A stretch of 64,000 bases of DNA from Variovorax sp. Root473. GTDB taxonomy: Bacteria; Pseudomonadota; Gammaproteobacteria; Burkholderiales; Burkholderiaceae_C. The stretch spans positions 1 to 64,000 of the forward strand of contig NZ_LMEV01000013.1 in assembly GCF_001426505.1 (NCBI RefSeq), read 5' to 3'. Made by a program: the position numbers and the translations under genes. Under the pieces are notes generated by a model. It was not told where the DNA came from. It made no database searches and saw nothing but the letters and a program-made list of their open reading frames with translations. This document shows, piece by piece, positions 15,423 to 24,436 of this stretch; within the stretch, counting starts at the first letter, position 1, and every line of letters starts with the position of its first letter.

Positions 15423-16652
15423 GTGCTCAATGGGTTGTGGCTGGGGTTCTTCGGCATGGCGGCGCTGGCAGCGCTGGGACGCTGGCTCGTTGGCGGCGAC
15501 CCGACCGTGTTCGCGGCGCTGGTCGAAAGCCTGTTCACGATGGCGCGGCTGGCCGTCGAGGTGATGGTGCTGCTGTTCGGCACGCTCACGCTGTGGCTGG
15601 GTTTCCTGCGCATCGCCGAGGCCGCGGGCCTCGTCGGCTGGCTCGCGCGCCTGCTCGGTCCGCTGTTCCGGCGCCTCATGCCGGGCGTGCCGGCGGGGCA
15701 TCCGGCGCTCGGGCTCATCACGATGAACTTCGCGGCCAACGCGCTCGGGTTGGACAACGCCGCCACGCCCATCGGCCTGAAAGCGATGCGCGAACTGCAG
15801 CGCCTGAACCCTGACCCCGTGACGGCCACCAACGCGCAGATCCTGTTCCTGGTGCTCAACGCGTCGTCATTGACCTTGCTGCCCGTCACCATCTTCATGT
15901 ACCGGGCGCAGCAGGGCGCGAGCGACCCGACGATGGTGTTCCTGCCGATCCTGCTGGCCACGAGCGCCTCGACGCTGGCTGGCCTGCTCACGGTGGCAAT
16001 CGCGCAGCGCCTGCGGCTGTGGGACCCGGTCGTGCTGGCCTACCTCGTGCCGGGCGCGCTGCTGCTGGGCGGCTTCATGGCGCTCCTGGGCACGCTGTCG
16101 GCCGCGGCCATCGCCTCACTGTCCTCGCTGCTGGGCAACCTCACGCTGTTCAGCGTGATCATCGTGTTCCTGGCGGCCGGCGCGATCCGGCGCATCAAGG
16201 TCTACGAAACCTTTGTCGAAGGCGCGAAGGAAGGTTTCGACATCGCGAAGCAGCTGCTGCCCTACCTTGTCGCGATGCTGTGCGCCGTGGGCGTGCTGCG
16301 CGCCTCGGGCGCCCTCGACTTCGCGCTCGACGGCCTGCGCTGGCTGGTGCAGGCGGGCGGCTGGGATGCACGCTTTGTCGACGCGATGCCGACGGCGCTC
16401 GTCAAGCCCTTCTCGGGCAGCGCGGCCCGCGCGATGCTCATCGAGACCATGAAGACCCAGGGCGTCGACAGCTTCCCCGCGCTGGTGGCCGCCACCATCC
16501 AGGGCAGCACCGAGACCACGTTCTACGTGCTGGCGGTGTACTTCGGCGCGGTGGGCATCCAGCGGGCGCGGCATGCGGTGGCGTGTGCGCTGCTGGCCGA
16601 GCTGGCGGGCGTGGTGGCCGCCATTTCAGTCTGCTACTGGTTCTTCGGCTGA
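15423..16652 (+). CDS. Nucleoside-recognition (SpmA/SpmB, Gate-domain) membrane protein
   Basis: This 409-residue polytopic membrane protein appears to hold two related halves, as in fused SpmA/SpmB proteins. The first half has GLITMNFAANALGLDNAATPIGLKAM and the second has FSGSAARAMLIE and QGSTETTFYVLAVYFG, the conserved Gate-domain signatures. In spore formers these proteins act in spore maturation; in proteobacteria the role is unknown and transport has been suggested. The GTG start, four bases after a run of A, gives the expected N-terminus (LNGLWLGFF). It is a single gene, convergent with the alkylsulfatase gene. Confidence 0.8.
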   Translation: MLNGLWLGFFGMAALAALGRWLVGGDPTVFAALVESLFTMARLAVEVMVLLFGTLTLWLGFLRIAEAAGLVGWLARLLGPLFRRLMPGVPAGHPALGLITMNFAANALGLDNAATPIGLKAMRELQRLNPDPVTATNAQILFLVLNASSLTLLPVTIFMYRAQQGASDPTMVFLPILLATSASTLAGLLTVAIAQRLRLWDPVVLAYLVPGALLLGGFMALLGTLSAAAIASLSSLLGNLTLFSVIIVFLAAGAIRRIKVYETFVEGAKEGFDIAKQLLPYLVAMLCAVGVLRASGALDFALDGLRWLVQAGGWDARFVDAMPTALVKPFSGSAARAMLIETMKTQGVDSFPALVAATIQGSTETTFYVLAVYFGAVGIQRARHAVACALLAELAGVVAAISVCYWFFG

Positions 16653-16658
16653 GCCCGC

Positions 16659-18659
16659 TTACTTGCGGGGTTCGACCACGGGGAACATCAGGTCGAAGTT
16701 GTCGAGCATCCCGAACAGCTCGCCGAGCTTCGCACGGTTGCCATCGATCTTCACCTGCCCCGACTGCACGGCCTCGGGGAATGTCGTCCGCTTCAAGGTG
16801 ATCGCATCGAGCGTCGCACGACTCAGCGTGACCGTGGCGTCCGCCCCGCTCAGCTGCTGGTTCTTCACATGCGTGAGCGCCGAGTTCTCCAGGGTCAGCA
16901 CGAACTTCTGGTTCGAATCGGTGAAGTTCCAGTTGACCACCATCGTCTTGCCTTCGGCCTTGGCCGCGTCGAGCCGCACGCCGAGGTAGTCGAAGAAGAG
17001 CTCGTTGCTCACCGCCTTGAGCGTGTCGCCGTTCGCGCTGCCGCCGCCCGGGATCTTCGGCACGCCGTTGCGCAGTTCCATCGCGCCCACCAGGTAGGCG
17101 CTGCGCCAGGTGCCCGCCTCCGACTGGTAGCCCAGCTGTTCGAGTGCGTCGGCGCCAAGTTCGCGCGCCGCGCGGTTCGCCGGCTCGGCGTACACCACCT
17201 GGCTCATCGCGCTGGCCACCCAGCGGTACTCGCCCTTCTTGAAATCTTCGCGGGCGCGCGCCACCACCGCATCGGCCCCGCCCATGTACTCGACCGTCTT
17301 CTTCGCCTGCGCCACCGGCGGCAGCGGGTTCAGGTGGGCCGGGTTGGCGTCGTACCAGCCCAGGTACTTCTGGTAGACCGCCTTCGCGTTGTGGCGCAGG
17401 GTGCCGTAGTAGCCGCGCGTGGACCATTCCTGCTCCAGGCTCGCGGGCATGCGCAGCGTCTCGGCGATCTCTGACGCCGTGTAGCCGTGGTTGAGCAGGC
17501 GCAGCGACTGGTCGTTGATGAACTTGTACATGTCGCGCTGCTTCTTGAGCAGGTCGACGATGCGCGCGCTGCCCGTGGTGGGCCAGTGGTGCTGCGCGAT
17601 GAGCACGTCGGTCTTGTCGCCGAAGGCCACGCGCGCCTCATCGATGTATTTGGCCCACAGGTTGCCGTCGCGCACCTCGGCGCCGCGGATCGTGTACAGG
17701 TTGTGCATGTTGTGCGTCACGTCCTCGGCCATGTTGAGCACGCGGAACTGCGGCAGGTACATGAGCATCTCGGACGGCGCCTCGGAGCCCGGCACCAGCT
17801 GGAACACGATCTGAACGCCGTCGATGGTGCGTTCCTCGGTGGCCTTCTCGACGGTCGAGGTGGGCGCGATCAGCGTCACGCTGCCGCGCGCCAGCGCCTT
17901 GCCCAGGCCGGTGTCGACCTGCCCGCGCGGGCCCGGCGGCAGCAGCGTGCCGAACTGGTACTGCGAACGCCGGTTCATCGCGTTGCCCGCCAGGATGTTC
18001 TCGGCCACCGCCGATTCCATGAAGCCCGAGGGCGCGATCACCTGCACCTTGCCCGCGGCCACGTCGGCCTCGTCGACCACGCCCTTCACGCCACCGAAAT
18101 GGTCCGCATGGCCGTGCGTGTAGATCACCGTGCCCACCGGCTTCTTCGGGCGGTGCTGGTAGTACAGCTCGAGCGCGGCGCGCGCGGTCTCGGCGGCCAG
18201 CAGCGGATCGATCACGATCAGCGAGGTGTCGCCTTCGACGATGGTGACGTTCGCCAGGTCGAAGCCGCGCACCTGGTAGACCCGGTCGGTCACCTTGAAC
18301 AGGCCGTGAATGGCATTGAGCTGCGCCTGCCGCCACAGGCTGGGGTTGACCGTGTCGGCGGGCTCGTTCGCCTTCAGGAAGTCGTAGGGCTTCATGTTCC
18401 AGACCGGGCGCGGGCCGGTGCCCGTCACCAGCGCGTCGGGCACGGTGCCGATGAAGCCGCGCATCGCGTCCTCGAAATCCTGCCTGTTCGCGAACGGCAG
18501 CGCCCTTGCCATCCCGGCGTTGGCCTTCAGCGTGGCGGGCTCGGCCGCCTTGGGCGTCACCGCCACCGGCTGCGCTGCGGCGGTGAAGGCGCAGGCCCAG
18601 GCGACGAGGGCCACGGAGAAACGAACGGAAGGTGCGGACGTAGAAGCAATGCGGGTCAT
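16659..18659 (-). CDS. Metallo-beta-lactamase-fold alkyl sulfatase (SdsA type)
   Basis: The 666-residue protein has a signal peptide (SVRFSVALVAWACAFTAAAQ). A metallo-beta-lactamase domain with THGHADHFGG (about 200-209) supplies zinc ligands, followed by an alkyl-sulfatase dimerisation region and an SCP2-like C-terminal domain (last 125 residues, ending PVVEPRK). This order is that of SdsA1, which hydrolyses primary alkyl sulfates such as SDS to alcohol and sulfate in the periplasm. The ATG was chosen so that the signal peptide is N-terminal; the longer frame was rejected. A divergent LysR gene is the likely regulator. Confidence 0.88.
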   Translation of the reverse strand: MTRIASTSAPSVRFSVALVAWACAFTAAAQPVAVTPKAAEPATLKANAGMARALPFANRQDFEDAMRGFIGTVPDALVTGTGPRPVWNMKPYDFLKANEPADTVNPSLWRQAQLNAIHGLFKVTDRVYQVRGFDLANVTIVEGDTSLIVIDPLLAAETARAALELYYQHRPKKPVGTVIYTHGHADHFGGVKGVVDEADVAAGKVQVIAPSGFMESAVAENILAGNAMNRRSQYQFGTLLPPGPRGQVDTGLGKALARGSVTLIAPTSTVEKATEERTIDGVQIVFQLVPGSEAPSEMLMYLPQFRVLNMAEDVTHNMHNLYTIRGAEVRDGNLWAKYIDEARVAFGDKTDVLIAQHHWPTTGSARIVDLLKKQRDMYKFINDQSLRLLNHGYTASEIAETLRMPASLEQEWSTRGYYGTLRHNAKAVYQKYLGWYDANPAHLNPLPPVAQAKKTVEYMGGADAVVARAREDFKKGEYRWVASAMSQVVYAEPANRAARELGADALEQLGYQSEAGTWRSAYLVGAMELRNGVPKIPGGGSANGDTLKAVSNELFFDYLGVRLDAAKAEGKTMVVNWNFTDSNQKFVLTLENSALTHVKNQQLSGADATVTLSRATLDAITLKRTTFPEAVQSGQVKIDGNRAKLGELFGMLDNFDLMFPVVEPRK

Positions 18660-18754
18660 CGATGTCTCGGGTTGTTGCCTGCCGAACGACAGGGCACGGG
18701 AAAGCACGGGAGGCGGTGGCCGATTCTCGGAAGCACTCAACCCCTTGGCAAATG

Positions 18755-18775
18755 CAAAATGTGATCTTGCTTTTG
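18755..18775. promoter_or_regulatory. CAAAA-N11-TTTTG dyad in the alkylsulfatase/LysR gap
   Basis: The 5-bp arms CAAAA and TTTTG enclose 11 bases, the spacing usual for LysR recognition sites. The site lies just upstream of the LysR start and about 100 bases upstream of the divergent alkylsulfatase, so it may serve both. Confidence 0.4.
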
Positions 18776-18789
18776 AACCAGAACGCAAA

Positions 18790-19704
18790 ATGCAGTTGCG
18801 CCACCTCCAGCACCTGATCGCCCTCGCCGAGCAAGGCAGCTTCGGGCGTGCCGCACAGGCCGTGCACCTGTCGCAACCCGCGCTGTCGCGCAGCATCGAC
18901 GCGCTCGAACAGACCCTGAAGGCCCGCCTCATCGACCGCGCCTACGGCACCGTGCGCTTCACGCAGGCCGGCGAGCTGGTGCTGGCGCGCGCCCGCGAGC
19001 TGGTCGCCGACGCGCGGCAGATCCAGCGCGAGGTGCAGCAGCTCGAAGGCCTCACGCTCGGCAGTCTCGACGTCGGCCTGGGCCCCTTCGCGGCGGGCCT
19101 GCTCGGGCGCGCGGCGCTGTCGCTCATGACGCAGCGCCACCCGCAGTTGCTGATGCGCATGGAAGTGGCCGACACCGCCACGCTCTGCGAACGGCTGCAC
19201 AAGCGCCAGATCGACCTGTTCATCGCCGACACCCGCGACCTCAAGAAACCATCGGGCCTGAAGCTCGTGCGGCTGCCCAACGTGCCGGTGTCCTTCTTCG
19301 TGCGGCCCAGGCACCCGCTGCTGAAGCAACCGGCGCCGCTCACGCTCGAACAGCTCATGGACTACCCCGTGGCCGGCCCGCACCTGCCCAGCGAGGTGGC
19401 CGCGTATTTCGACCGGCAGATCCGCCGCACCGACCGCGGTGTGTTCAACGTGACCTGCGACGACGCCGACACGCTGCGGCACCTCGCGCTGACCGCGCAC
19501 GCGGTGATCCTCGCGCCCCACGCGCCCAGCCTCACCCCCGAGACCGCCGCCCTCGCGCCGCTGGCGGTGACCGGCCTGTCGCGCATGCGCACCCACTACA
19601 GCCTGGTGACGCTGGCGGGCCGCACGCCCACGGCCGCCGCCACCGTCTATACCCGGCTGGTGACCGAGTTGCTCGGCCCCGCCAAGCAGCCCGCCAGAGC
19701 CTGA
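18790..19704 (+). CDS. LysR-family regulator, divergent from alkylsulfatase
   Basis: The 304-residue protein begins MQLRHLQHLIALAEQGSFGRAAQAVHLSQPALSRSI, a textbook LysR helix-turn-helix, followed by an effector-binding domain. Earlier in-frame starts would overlap the alkylsulfatase 5' end and lack LysR character. It is divergent from the SdsA-type sulfatase with a 130-base gap containing a LysR-like dyad, so regulation of that gene by sulfate esters or their products is the simplest reading. Confidence 0.88.
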   Translation: MQLRHLQHLIALAEQGSFGRAAQAVHLSQPALSRSIDALEQTLKARLIDRAYGTVRFTQAGELVLARARELVADARQIQREVQQLEGLTLGSLDVGLGPFAAGLLGRAALSLMTQRHPQLLMRMEVADTATLCERLHKRQIDLFIADTRDLKKPSGLKLVRLPNVPVSFFVRPRHPLLKQPAPLTLEQLMDYPVAGPHLPSEVAAYFDRQIRRTDRGVFNVTCDDADTLRHLALTAHAVILAPHAPSLTPETAALAPLAVTGLSRMRTHYSLVTLAGRTPTAAATVYTRLVTELLGPAKQPARA

Positions 19705-19754
19705 GCCAAAATGGCCCCTCCTTTGCCGCTCATCGCCTTGCCGTCCGTTCTCCC

Positions 19755-20264
19755 GTGACCACCTCCCGCCGGGCCCAGCCCCCCACCTTCTCGCCCGGCG
19801 AATTCCGCAAGGCACTCGGCATGTTCGCCACCGGCGTGACCATCGTCACCGCACGCGCGGCCGACGGCAGCCTGGTCGGCCTCACGGCCAACTCGTTCAA
19901 CTCGGTGTCGCTCGCGCCGCCGCTGGTGCTGTGGAGCCTGGCGCGCGCGGCGGCGTCGATGTCCGCGCTGAGCGCCGGCTCGCACTACGCGGTCAACATC
20001 CTGGCCGCCAACCAGAAGGCGCTGGCGGAGCGCTTCGCCACCAAGAACATCGACCGCTGGGCCGACGTGGCCTACACCGAAGGCCTGGGCGGCGCGCCGG
20101 TGCTGCAGGGCGCAGCCGCCAGCTTCGAGTGCTTCAACCGCAGCCGCTACGACGAAGGCGACCACGTGATCTTCGTGGGCGAGGTGGAGCGCTGCACGCA
20201 CGACCCCGACGCCTCGCCGCTGCTGTTCCACGGCGGGCGCTTCTACACCGAGCACCCCTTGTGA
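19755..20264 (+). CDS. Flavin reductase-domain protein
   Basis: This 169-residue protein shows the flavin-reductase-like split-barrel pattern: FRKALGMFATGVTIVTA, GLTANSFNSVSLAPPLVLWSL and a C-terminal HVIFVGEVERC and LLFHGGRFY. Such proteins reduce FMN with NAD(P)H and feed two-component monooxygenases, or act on their own substrates. The GTG start is the only one that keeps the family N-terminus. A frameshifted secreted-protein gene begins at its stop codon. No partner monooxygenase is nearby, so its role is open. Confidence 0.85.
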   Translation: MTTSRRAQPPTFSPGEFRKALGMFATGVTIVTARAADGSLVGLTANSFNSVSLAPPLVLWSLARAAASMSALSAGSHYAVNILAANQKALAERFATKNIDRWADVAYTEGLGGAPVLQGAAASFECFNRSRYDEGDHVIFVGEVERCTHDPDASPLLFHGGRFYTEHPL

Positions 20265-20444
20265 AGCACCCCGCGCTGCTGGCCGTCCTGCTGCTCGCCG
20301 CGCGGATTGCCACGGCGCAGGGCACGCCCGAGCCGCCATCGCCATCGCCGCAACCGCTGCGGCAGAACTGGTGTCGAGACGGTGGTGCCGGACCTGATGG
20401 TGGGCACACGCGGCAAGCCGCCCTACCCGCTGGCCGGGCGCTGA
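20261..20444 (+). pseudogene. Frameshifted small secreted protein
   Basis: A GTG overlapping the flavin-reductase stop opens a frame with a clear signal peptide (KHPALLAVLLLAARIATAQ), then a proline-rich linker up to QNWC. From position 20373 the plus-one frame reads VETVVPDLMVGTRGKPPYPLAGR and stops, which looks like the natural end of a short protein. Staying in the first frame instead gives a low-complexity Arg/Ala tail that runs to 20491. A one- or two-base slip near GGTGTCGAG explains this. It is either a genuine pseudogene or a sequencing error; function is unknown. Confidence 0.55.
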
Positions 20445-20446
20445 GC

Positions 20447-20471
20447 GCCGGCGCACGCCTTTGGCGCCGGC
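20447..20471. terminator. GCCGGCGC hairpin after the frameshifted gene
   Basis: A perfect 8-bp stem (GCCGGCGC with GCGCCGGC) with a nine-base loop begins three bases after the frame-shifted stop codon. It has no T-run, so terminator function is only suggested. Its position supports the view that the gene ends at 20444 and not further on. Confidence 0.35.
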
Positions 20472-20537
20472 ACGCTACGATCATCGGATGAATTCGGCGG
20501 CACTTCCGCCGTCCCTGCCGCCACCGATTGACCGCGA

Positions 20538-21446
20538 ATGATCCAGCGCAAGACCCACCTCGACTCCCTGGCCATCGGCCTGCTCATCGCCTGCTGCGCG
20601 TTCTGGGGCCTGCAGCAGATCCTCATCAAGACCACCGTGACCGAGGTGCCGCCGCTGTGGCAGGCCACGGTGCGCATGGTCGGCGCGGTGGTGCTGCTGT
20701 GGCTGTGGTGCGCGGTGCGGCGCGTGCCGCTGTTCGAGCGCGACGGCACGCTGTGGCCCGGGCTGCTGGCCGGCCTGCTGTTCGCGGGCGAGTTCGCCGG
20801 CATCTACCTGGGCCTGCAGCACACCAGCGCCTCGCGGCTCACGGTGTTCCTCTACACGGCCCCGTTCTGGGTCTCGCTGCTGCTGCCGCGCTGGGTGCCG
20901 GCCGAGCGGCTGCGCGGCTTCCAGTGGCTGGGCCTGTTCATCGCCTTCGCGGGCGTGGTGCTGGCCTTCAGCGAAGGCTTCGGCCACATGAGTTCGTCGC
21001 AGCTCATCGGCGACGGCATGGCGCTGGCGGCCGGCATGCTCTGGGGCCTGACCACGCTCACGCTGCGCACCACGCGCCTGGCCACGGCCAGCGCCGAAAA
21101 AACGCTGTTCTACCAAGTCGCCGTGACCGCCGCCGTATGCCCCGTGCTGTCGCTCGCGCTGGGCGAGAGCTGGGGCTTCTCGTACTCCGCCTGGGCCTGG
21201 ACCTCCATCGGCCTGCAGACGGTGGTCGGCGCGTTCGCGAGCTACCTCACGTGGATGTGGCTGCTGCGGCACTACCCGGCCACGCAGATGTCGTCCTTCA
21301 CCTTTCTCACGCCGCTGTTCGCGCTGATCTTCGGCGTCGCGCTACTGAAGGAGCCGCTCACGCTGCAACTGGTGGTGGCGCTGATCGGCGTGGCGCTGGG
21401 CATCGTGCTGGTGAACCGGCGGCCTGCGGTACAACGCCCGGCATGA
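20538..21446 (+). CDS. EamA/DMT-superfamily transporter
   Basis: This 302-residue protein has about ten hydrophobic segments in two homologous EamA repeats (the first around CCAFWGLQQILIKTTV, the second around GDGMALAAGMLWGLTTLTLR). The RhaT/EamA family exports amino acids and other metabolites across the inner membrane. Its stop overlaps the glutaminase start by four bases, so the two genes are co-translated. That pairing makes an amino-acid-related substrate plausible but not proven. Confidence 0.88.
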   Translation: MIQRKTHLDSLAIGLLIACCAFWGLQQILIKTTVTEVPPLWQATVRMVGAVVLLWLWCAVRRVPLFERDGTLWPGLLAGLLFAGEFAGIYLGLQHTSASRLTVFLYTAPFWVSLLLPRWVPAERLRGFQWLGLFIAFAGVVLAFSEGFGHMSSSQLIGDGMALAAGMLWGLTTLTLRTTRLATASAEKTLFYQVAVTAAVCPVLSLALGESWGFSYSAWAWTSIGLQTVVGAFASYLTWMWLLRHYPATQMSSFTFLTPLFALIFGVALLKEPLTLQLVVALIGVALGIVLVNRRPAVQRPA

Positions 21447-22387
21447 GCAAGACACGCCACCGATTCCAGCCCGTCCTCGACGAGATCGTCGCCACCCTGC
21501 GCCTGCAGCTCGGCCAGGGCGGCACCGTGGCCAGCTACATCCCGGCGCTGGCGCGCGTCGATGCGCGGCAGTTCGGCATCGCGCTGCGCACCTGCGACGG
21601 CGAGGAAGCCGGCGCGGGCGACTTCGAGATGCCCTTCTCCATTCAAAGCGTGTCCAAGCTCTTCACGCTCACGCTCGCCATGCAGCGCATGGGCGACGCG
21701 CTGTGGGAGCGCATCGGACGCGAGCCGTCGGGCAACCCGTTCAACTCGCTGGTGCAGCTGGAGAACGAGCAGGGCAAGCCGCGCAACCCGTTCATCAATG
21801 CCGGCGCCATCGCGGTGGCCGACCGGCTCGTGAGCCAGGCCAGGGCCAGGGGCGGCAGCGCCAAGGCCGACATCCTCGCGCTCATGAGCAGCCTGTGCGG
21901 CGAGCCCATCGGCTTCGACGTCGAGGTGGCGCAGTCGGAGGCCGACACAGGCTTTCGCAACGTCGCGCTGGCCAACTTCATGAAGAGCTTCGGCAAGATC
22001 GACAACGACGTGGCCGAGGTGCTCGACACCTACTTCCACCAGTGCGCACTGCGCATGAGCTGCCGCCAGCTCGCGCGCGCCGCCGCCTTCCTGTGCCGCG
22101 ACGGCGCGCACCCGATCCCCGGCGAGCCCGAGGTCACGGGCGAGCGGCAGACGCGCCGCATCAACTCGCTGATGCTCACCTGCGGCACCTACGACGCGGC
22201 CGGCGACGTGGCCTTTTCGATCGGCCTGCCCTGCAAGAGCGGCGTGGGCGGCGGCATCGTCGCGGTGGTGCCCGACACGCTCACGCTGTGCGTGTGGTCG
22301 CCGGCGCTCGATGCCACCGGCAACTCGCTGCTGGGCATGAAGGCGCTGGAGCTGTTCGTGGCGCGCACCGGCCTGTCGGTGTTCTGA
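21443..22387 (+). CDS. glsA: Glutaminase
   Basis: The 314-residue enzyme matches serine-dependent glutaminase A, which hydrolyses L-glutamine to glutamate and ammonia. The beta-lactamase-like fold is marked by FSIQSVSKLFTLTLAM (catalytic Ser-x-x-Lys), NPFINAGAIAVAD, and the late SGVGGGIVAVVP block, all conserved in the family. The ATG overlaps the EamA stop; the much longer open frame is a shadow of the EamA gene. It is cytosolic, without a signal peptide. It ends a two-gene unit and is convergent with the epimerase gene. Confidence 0.93.
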   Translation: MSKTRHRFQPVLDEIVATLRLQLGQGGTVASYIPALARVDARQFGIALRTCDGEEAGAGDFEMPFSIQSVSKLFTLTLAMQRMGDALWERIGREPSGNPFNSLVQLENEQGKPRNPFINAGAIAVADRLVSQARARGGSAKADILALMSSLCGEPIGFDVEVAQSEADTGFRNVALANFMKSFGKIDNDVAEVLDTYFHQCALRMSCRQLARAAAFLCRDGAHPIPGEPEVTGERQTRRINSLMLTCGTYDAAGDVAFSIGLPCKSGVGGGIVAVVPDTLTLCVWSPALDATGNSLLGMKALELFVARTGLSVF

Positions 22388-22394
22388 CGCGCCT

Positions 22395-23384
22395 TCAGGC
22401 TGCAATGGCCGCCGGCGCCACGGGCAGGCATCCCATGCCGTCGAGCGCAGCTTCCACGGCGTCCTCGAGCGGCGTGTGCGGCTCGCGCCCAAGAAAGGCC
22501 ACCAGCTTCGCGTTGTCCATGCCCACGGGGGTGCGCCACAGGTAGCGCATCTCGCGCAGTTCGCGCAAGGTCGGCACGAAGGGCGCCGCCAGTGCCGTCA
22601 GCCCCCACGGAAAGCCCCGCACGGGCACCTCGACGCCGGTACGGCGCGCCACCACCCTGCGGATCGCATCGCTCATGCGCGTGCCGTCGACATCCCAGTG
22701 ACCGGCCATGTGAAAGGTGGCGAAAGGCTCGAGCCGATCGCGCCGCGCCAGCAACTCGACCATCGTGCGCGCCACGTCCGGCAGGTACGACCAGAGGTGA
22801 CCGACGCCGGGGCTGCCCGGGTAGCTCACGGCCTTCACCGGTTGCCCCGCCTTCACCAAACCCTGCGAGAACCAGTTGTTGCCGGCCTTCGGGCCGAAGA
22901 AGTCGCCGGCGCGCACGATCAGCACGCGTGCGCCCTCGCGGCTCGCGATCTCCAGGCGCCGCTCCACCTCGACACGGATCGCCCCCTTGCGCGTGACGGG
23001 ATGCTGCGGCGCATCTTCGGCCAGCACCGGGAAGGTATCGGGCCCGAAGTTGTAGACGTTGCCGGGCAGCACGAGCGTCGCGCCTTCGGCCTTGGCGGCG
23101 GCGATGCTGTGGTCGAGCATCGGCAGCACCAGCTCCGACCAGCGGCGGTAGCCCGGCGGGTTGACCGCATGCACGATGACCTCGCAGCCCTTCGCGGCCC
23201 GCCCCACGGCCCGCGCGTCCATCGCGTCGCCGGCCAGCCAGATGATGCCCTCGCGCTTTTCCTCGGTGGCGCCGCGCTTCAGCGCGCGCACCTGCCAGCC
23301 TGCATCGCGCAGCTGGCGGGCCATCTCGCCGCCGATGCCGCCCGTGGCGCCGAGCACCAGAACCGTGTGGTCGTTGCGTGCCAT
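22395..23384 (-). CDS. NAD-dependent epimerase/dehydratase-family protein
   Basis: The 329-residue protein opens with a Rossmann fold (VLVLGATGGIGGEMARQL) that binds NAD(P). It continues as an extended short-chain dehydrogenase with the segment LVLPGNVYNFGPD, where a Tyr of the active site is expected. The start MARNDHT follows AGGAG; 26 more in-frame codons upstream were rejected because they lack a ribosome-binding site. It is divergent from a LysR gene with a 95-base gap, and is probably controlled by it. The substrate is not identifiable. Confidence 0.85.
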   Translation of the reverse strand: MARNDHTVLVLGATGGIGGEMARQLRDAGWQVRALKRGATEEKREGIIWLAGDAMDARAVGRAAKGCEVIVHAVNPPGYRRWSELVLPMLDHSIAAAKAEGATLVLPGNVYNFGPDTFPVLAEDAPQHPVTRKGAIRVEVERRLEIASREGARVLIVRAGDFFGPKAGNNWFSQGLVKAGQPVKAVSYPGSPGVGHLWSYLPDVARTMVELLARRDRLEPFATFHMAGHWDVDGTRMSDAIRRVVARRTGVEVPVRGFPWGLTALAAPFVPTLRELREMRYLWRTPVGMDNAKLVAFLGREPHTPLEDAVEAALDGMGCLPVAPAAIAA

Positions 23385-23479
23385 GAAATGCTCCTGAACA
23401 GTGATCGATGGGCAAATTCTGGGCAGGATGGGATTCGAATGGAATTGCCGAACATGCACCATCGGCCATACATTTCCGT

Positions 23480-24436
23480 ATGACCTGGAACATCAGCTGG
23501 GAGCTGTACCGCTCCTTCCTCGGCGTGCTGCGCGAAGGTTCTCTTTCCGGCGCGGCGCGGGCGCTCGGTATCACGCAACCCACCGTCGGGCGCCACGTGG
23601 CGGCGCTCGAAGAAGCGCTCGGCGTGGTGCTCTTCACCCGCTCGCAGGTGGGCCTTCTGCCCACCGAGGTGGCGCTGGCGCTGCGCACGCACGCCGAGGC
23701 CATGGAAAGCACCGCCGCCTCGCTGCAGCGCGCGGCCAGCAGCCAGGGCGACGGCGTGCGCGGCGTGGTGCGGGTGTCGGTCAGCGAGGTGGTCGCGGTG
23801 GAGGTGCTGCCGCCCGTCGTGGCGCGGCTGCGCGAGGCACACCCGGCACTGAAGGTCGAGCTGGTGTCGACCAACCGCGTGCAGGACCTGCTGCGGCGCG
23901 AGGCCGACATCGCCGTGCGCATGGTGCGGCCCCGGCAGGCGCAGCTGGTGGCGCGCCGCATCGGGAGCGTCGAGCTGGGCTTTCATGCGCACACGAGCTA
24001 CCTCGCGCGCCACGGCACGCCGCGCACACCCGACGACCTGGCGGCGCACGCGCTCATCGGCTACGACCAGCCCTCGGCCTTCGTGCGCGACGCGATCAAG
24101 TCGCTCAAGTCGGCCACGGGCTTCACGCGCGACGCCTTTGCGCTACGCACCGACAGCGACCTCGCGCAGCTGGCGCTCATCCGCGCAGGCGCGGGCATCG
24201 GCGTGTGCCAGGTGGGCCTGGCGAAACGCGACGCCGCGCTGGTGCGCCTGCTGCCGCGCGTGCTCTCGCTCAAGCTCGACACCTGGGTCACGATGCACGA
24301 AGACCTGCGCCACAGCCCGCGCTGCCGCGTGGCCTTCGATGCGCTGGTCGAGGGCTTGCAACAGTACGTTGGCGCGGCGGCGGCGCCCGCGCCCCGGGCG
24401 ACAATGCCCCGCGCAAGACCCACAGCTTCTCCCTGA
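23480..24436 (+). CDS. LysR-family regulator, divergent from epimerase
   Basis: This 318-residue LysR protein has the helix-turn-helix REGSLSGAARALGITQPTVGRHVAALEEALG and an effector domain in the remainder. The start MTWNISWELY fits the family better than an in-frame ATG 24 codons upstream. The last 25 residues are a low-complexity Ala/Pro/Arg tail. It is divergent from the epimerase, which it probably regulates. The next gene's ATG directly follows its stop codon. Confidence 0.88.
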   Translation: MTWNISWELYRSFLGVLREGSLSGAARALGITQPTVGRHVAALEEALGVVLFTRSQVGLLPTEVALALRTHAEAMESTAASLQRAASSQGDGVRGVVRVSVSEVVAVEVLPPVVARLREAHPALKVELVSTNRVQDLLRREADIAVRMVRPRQAQLVARRIGSVELGFHAHTSYLARHGTPRTPDDLAAHALIGYDQPSAFVRDAIKSLKSATGFTRDAFALRTDSDLAQLALIRAGAGIGVCQVGLAKRDAALVRLLPRVLSLKLDTWVTMHEDLRHSPRCRVAFDALVEGLQQYVGAAAAPAPRATMPRARPTASP

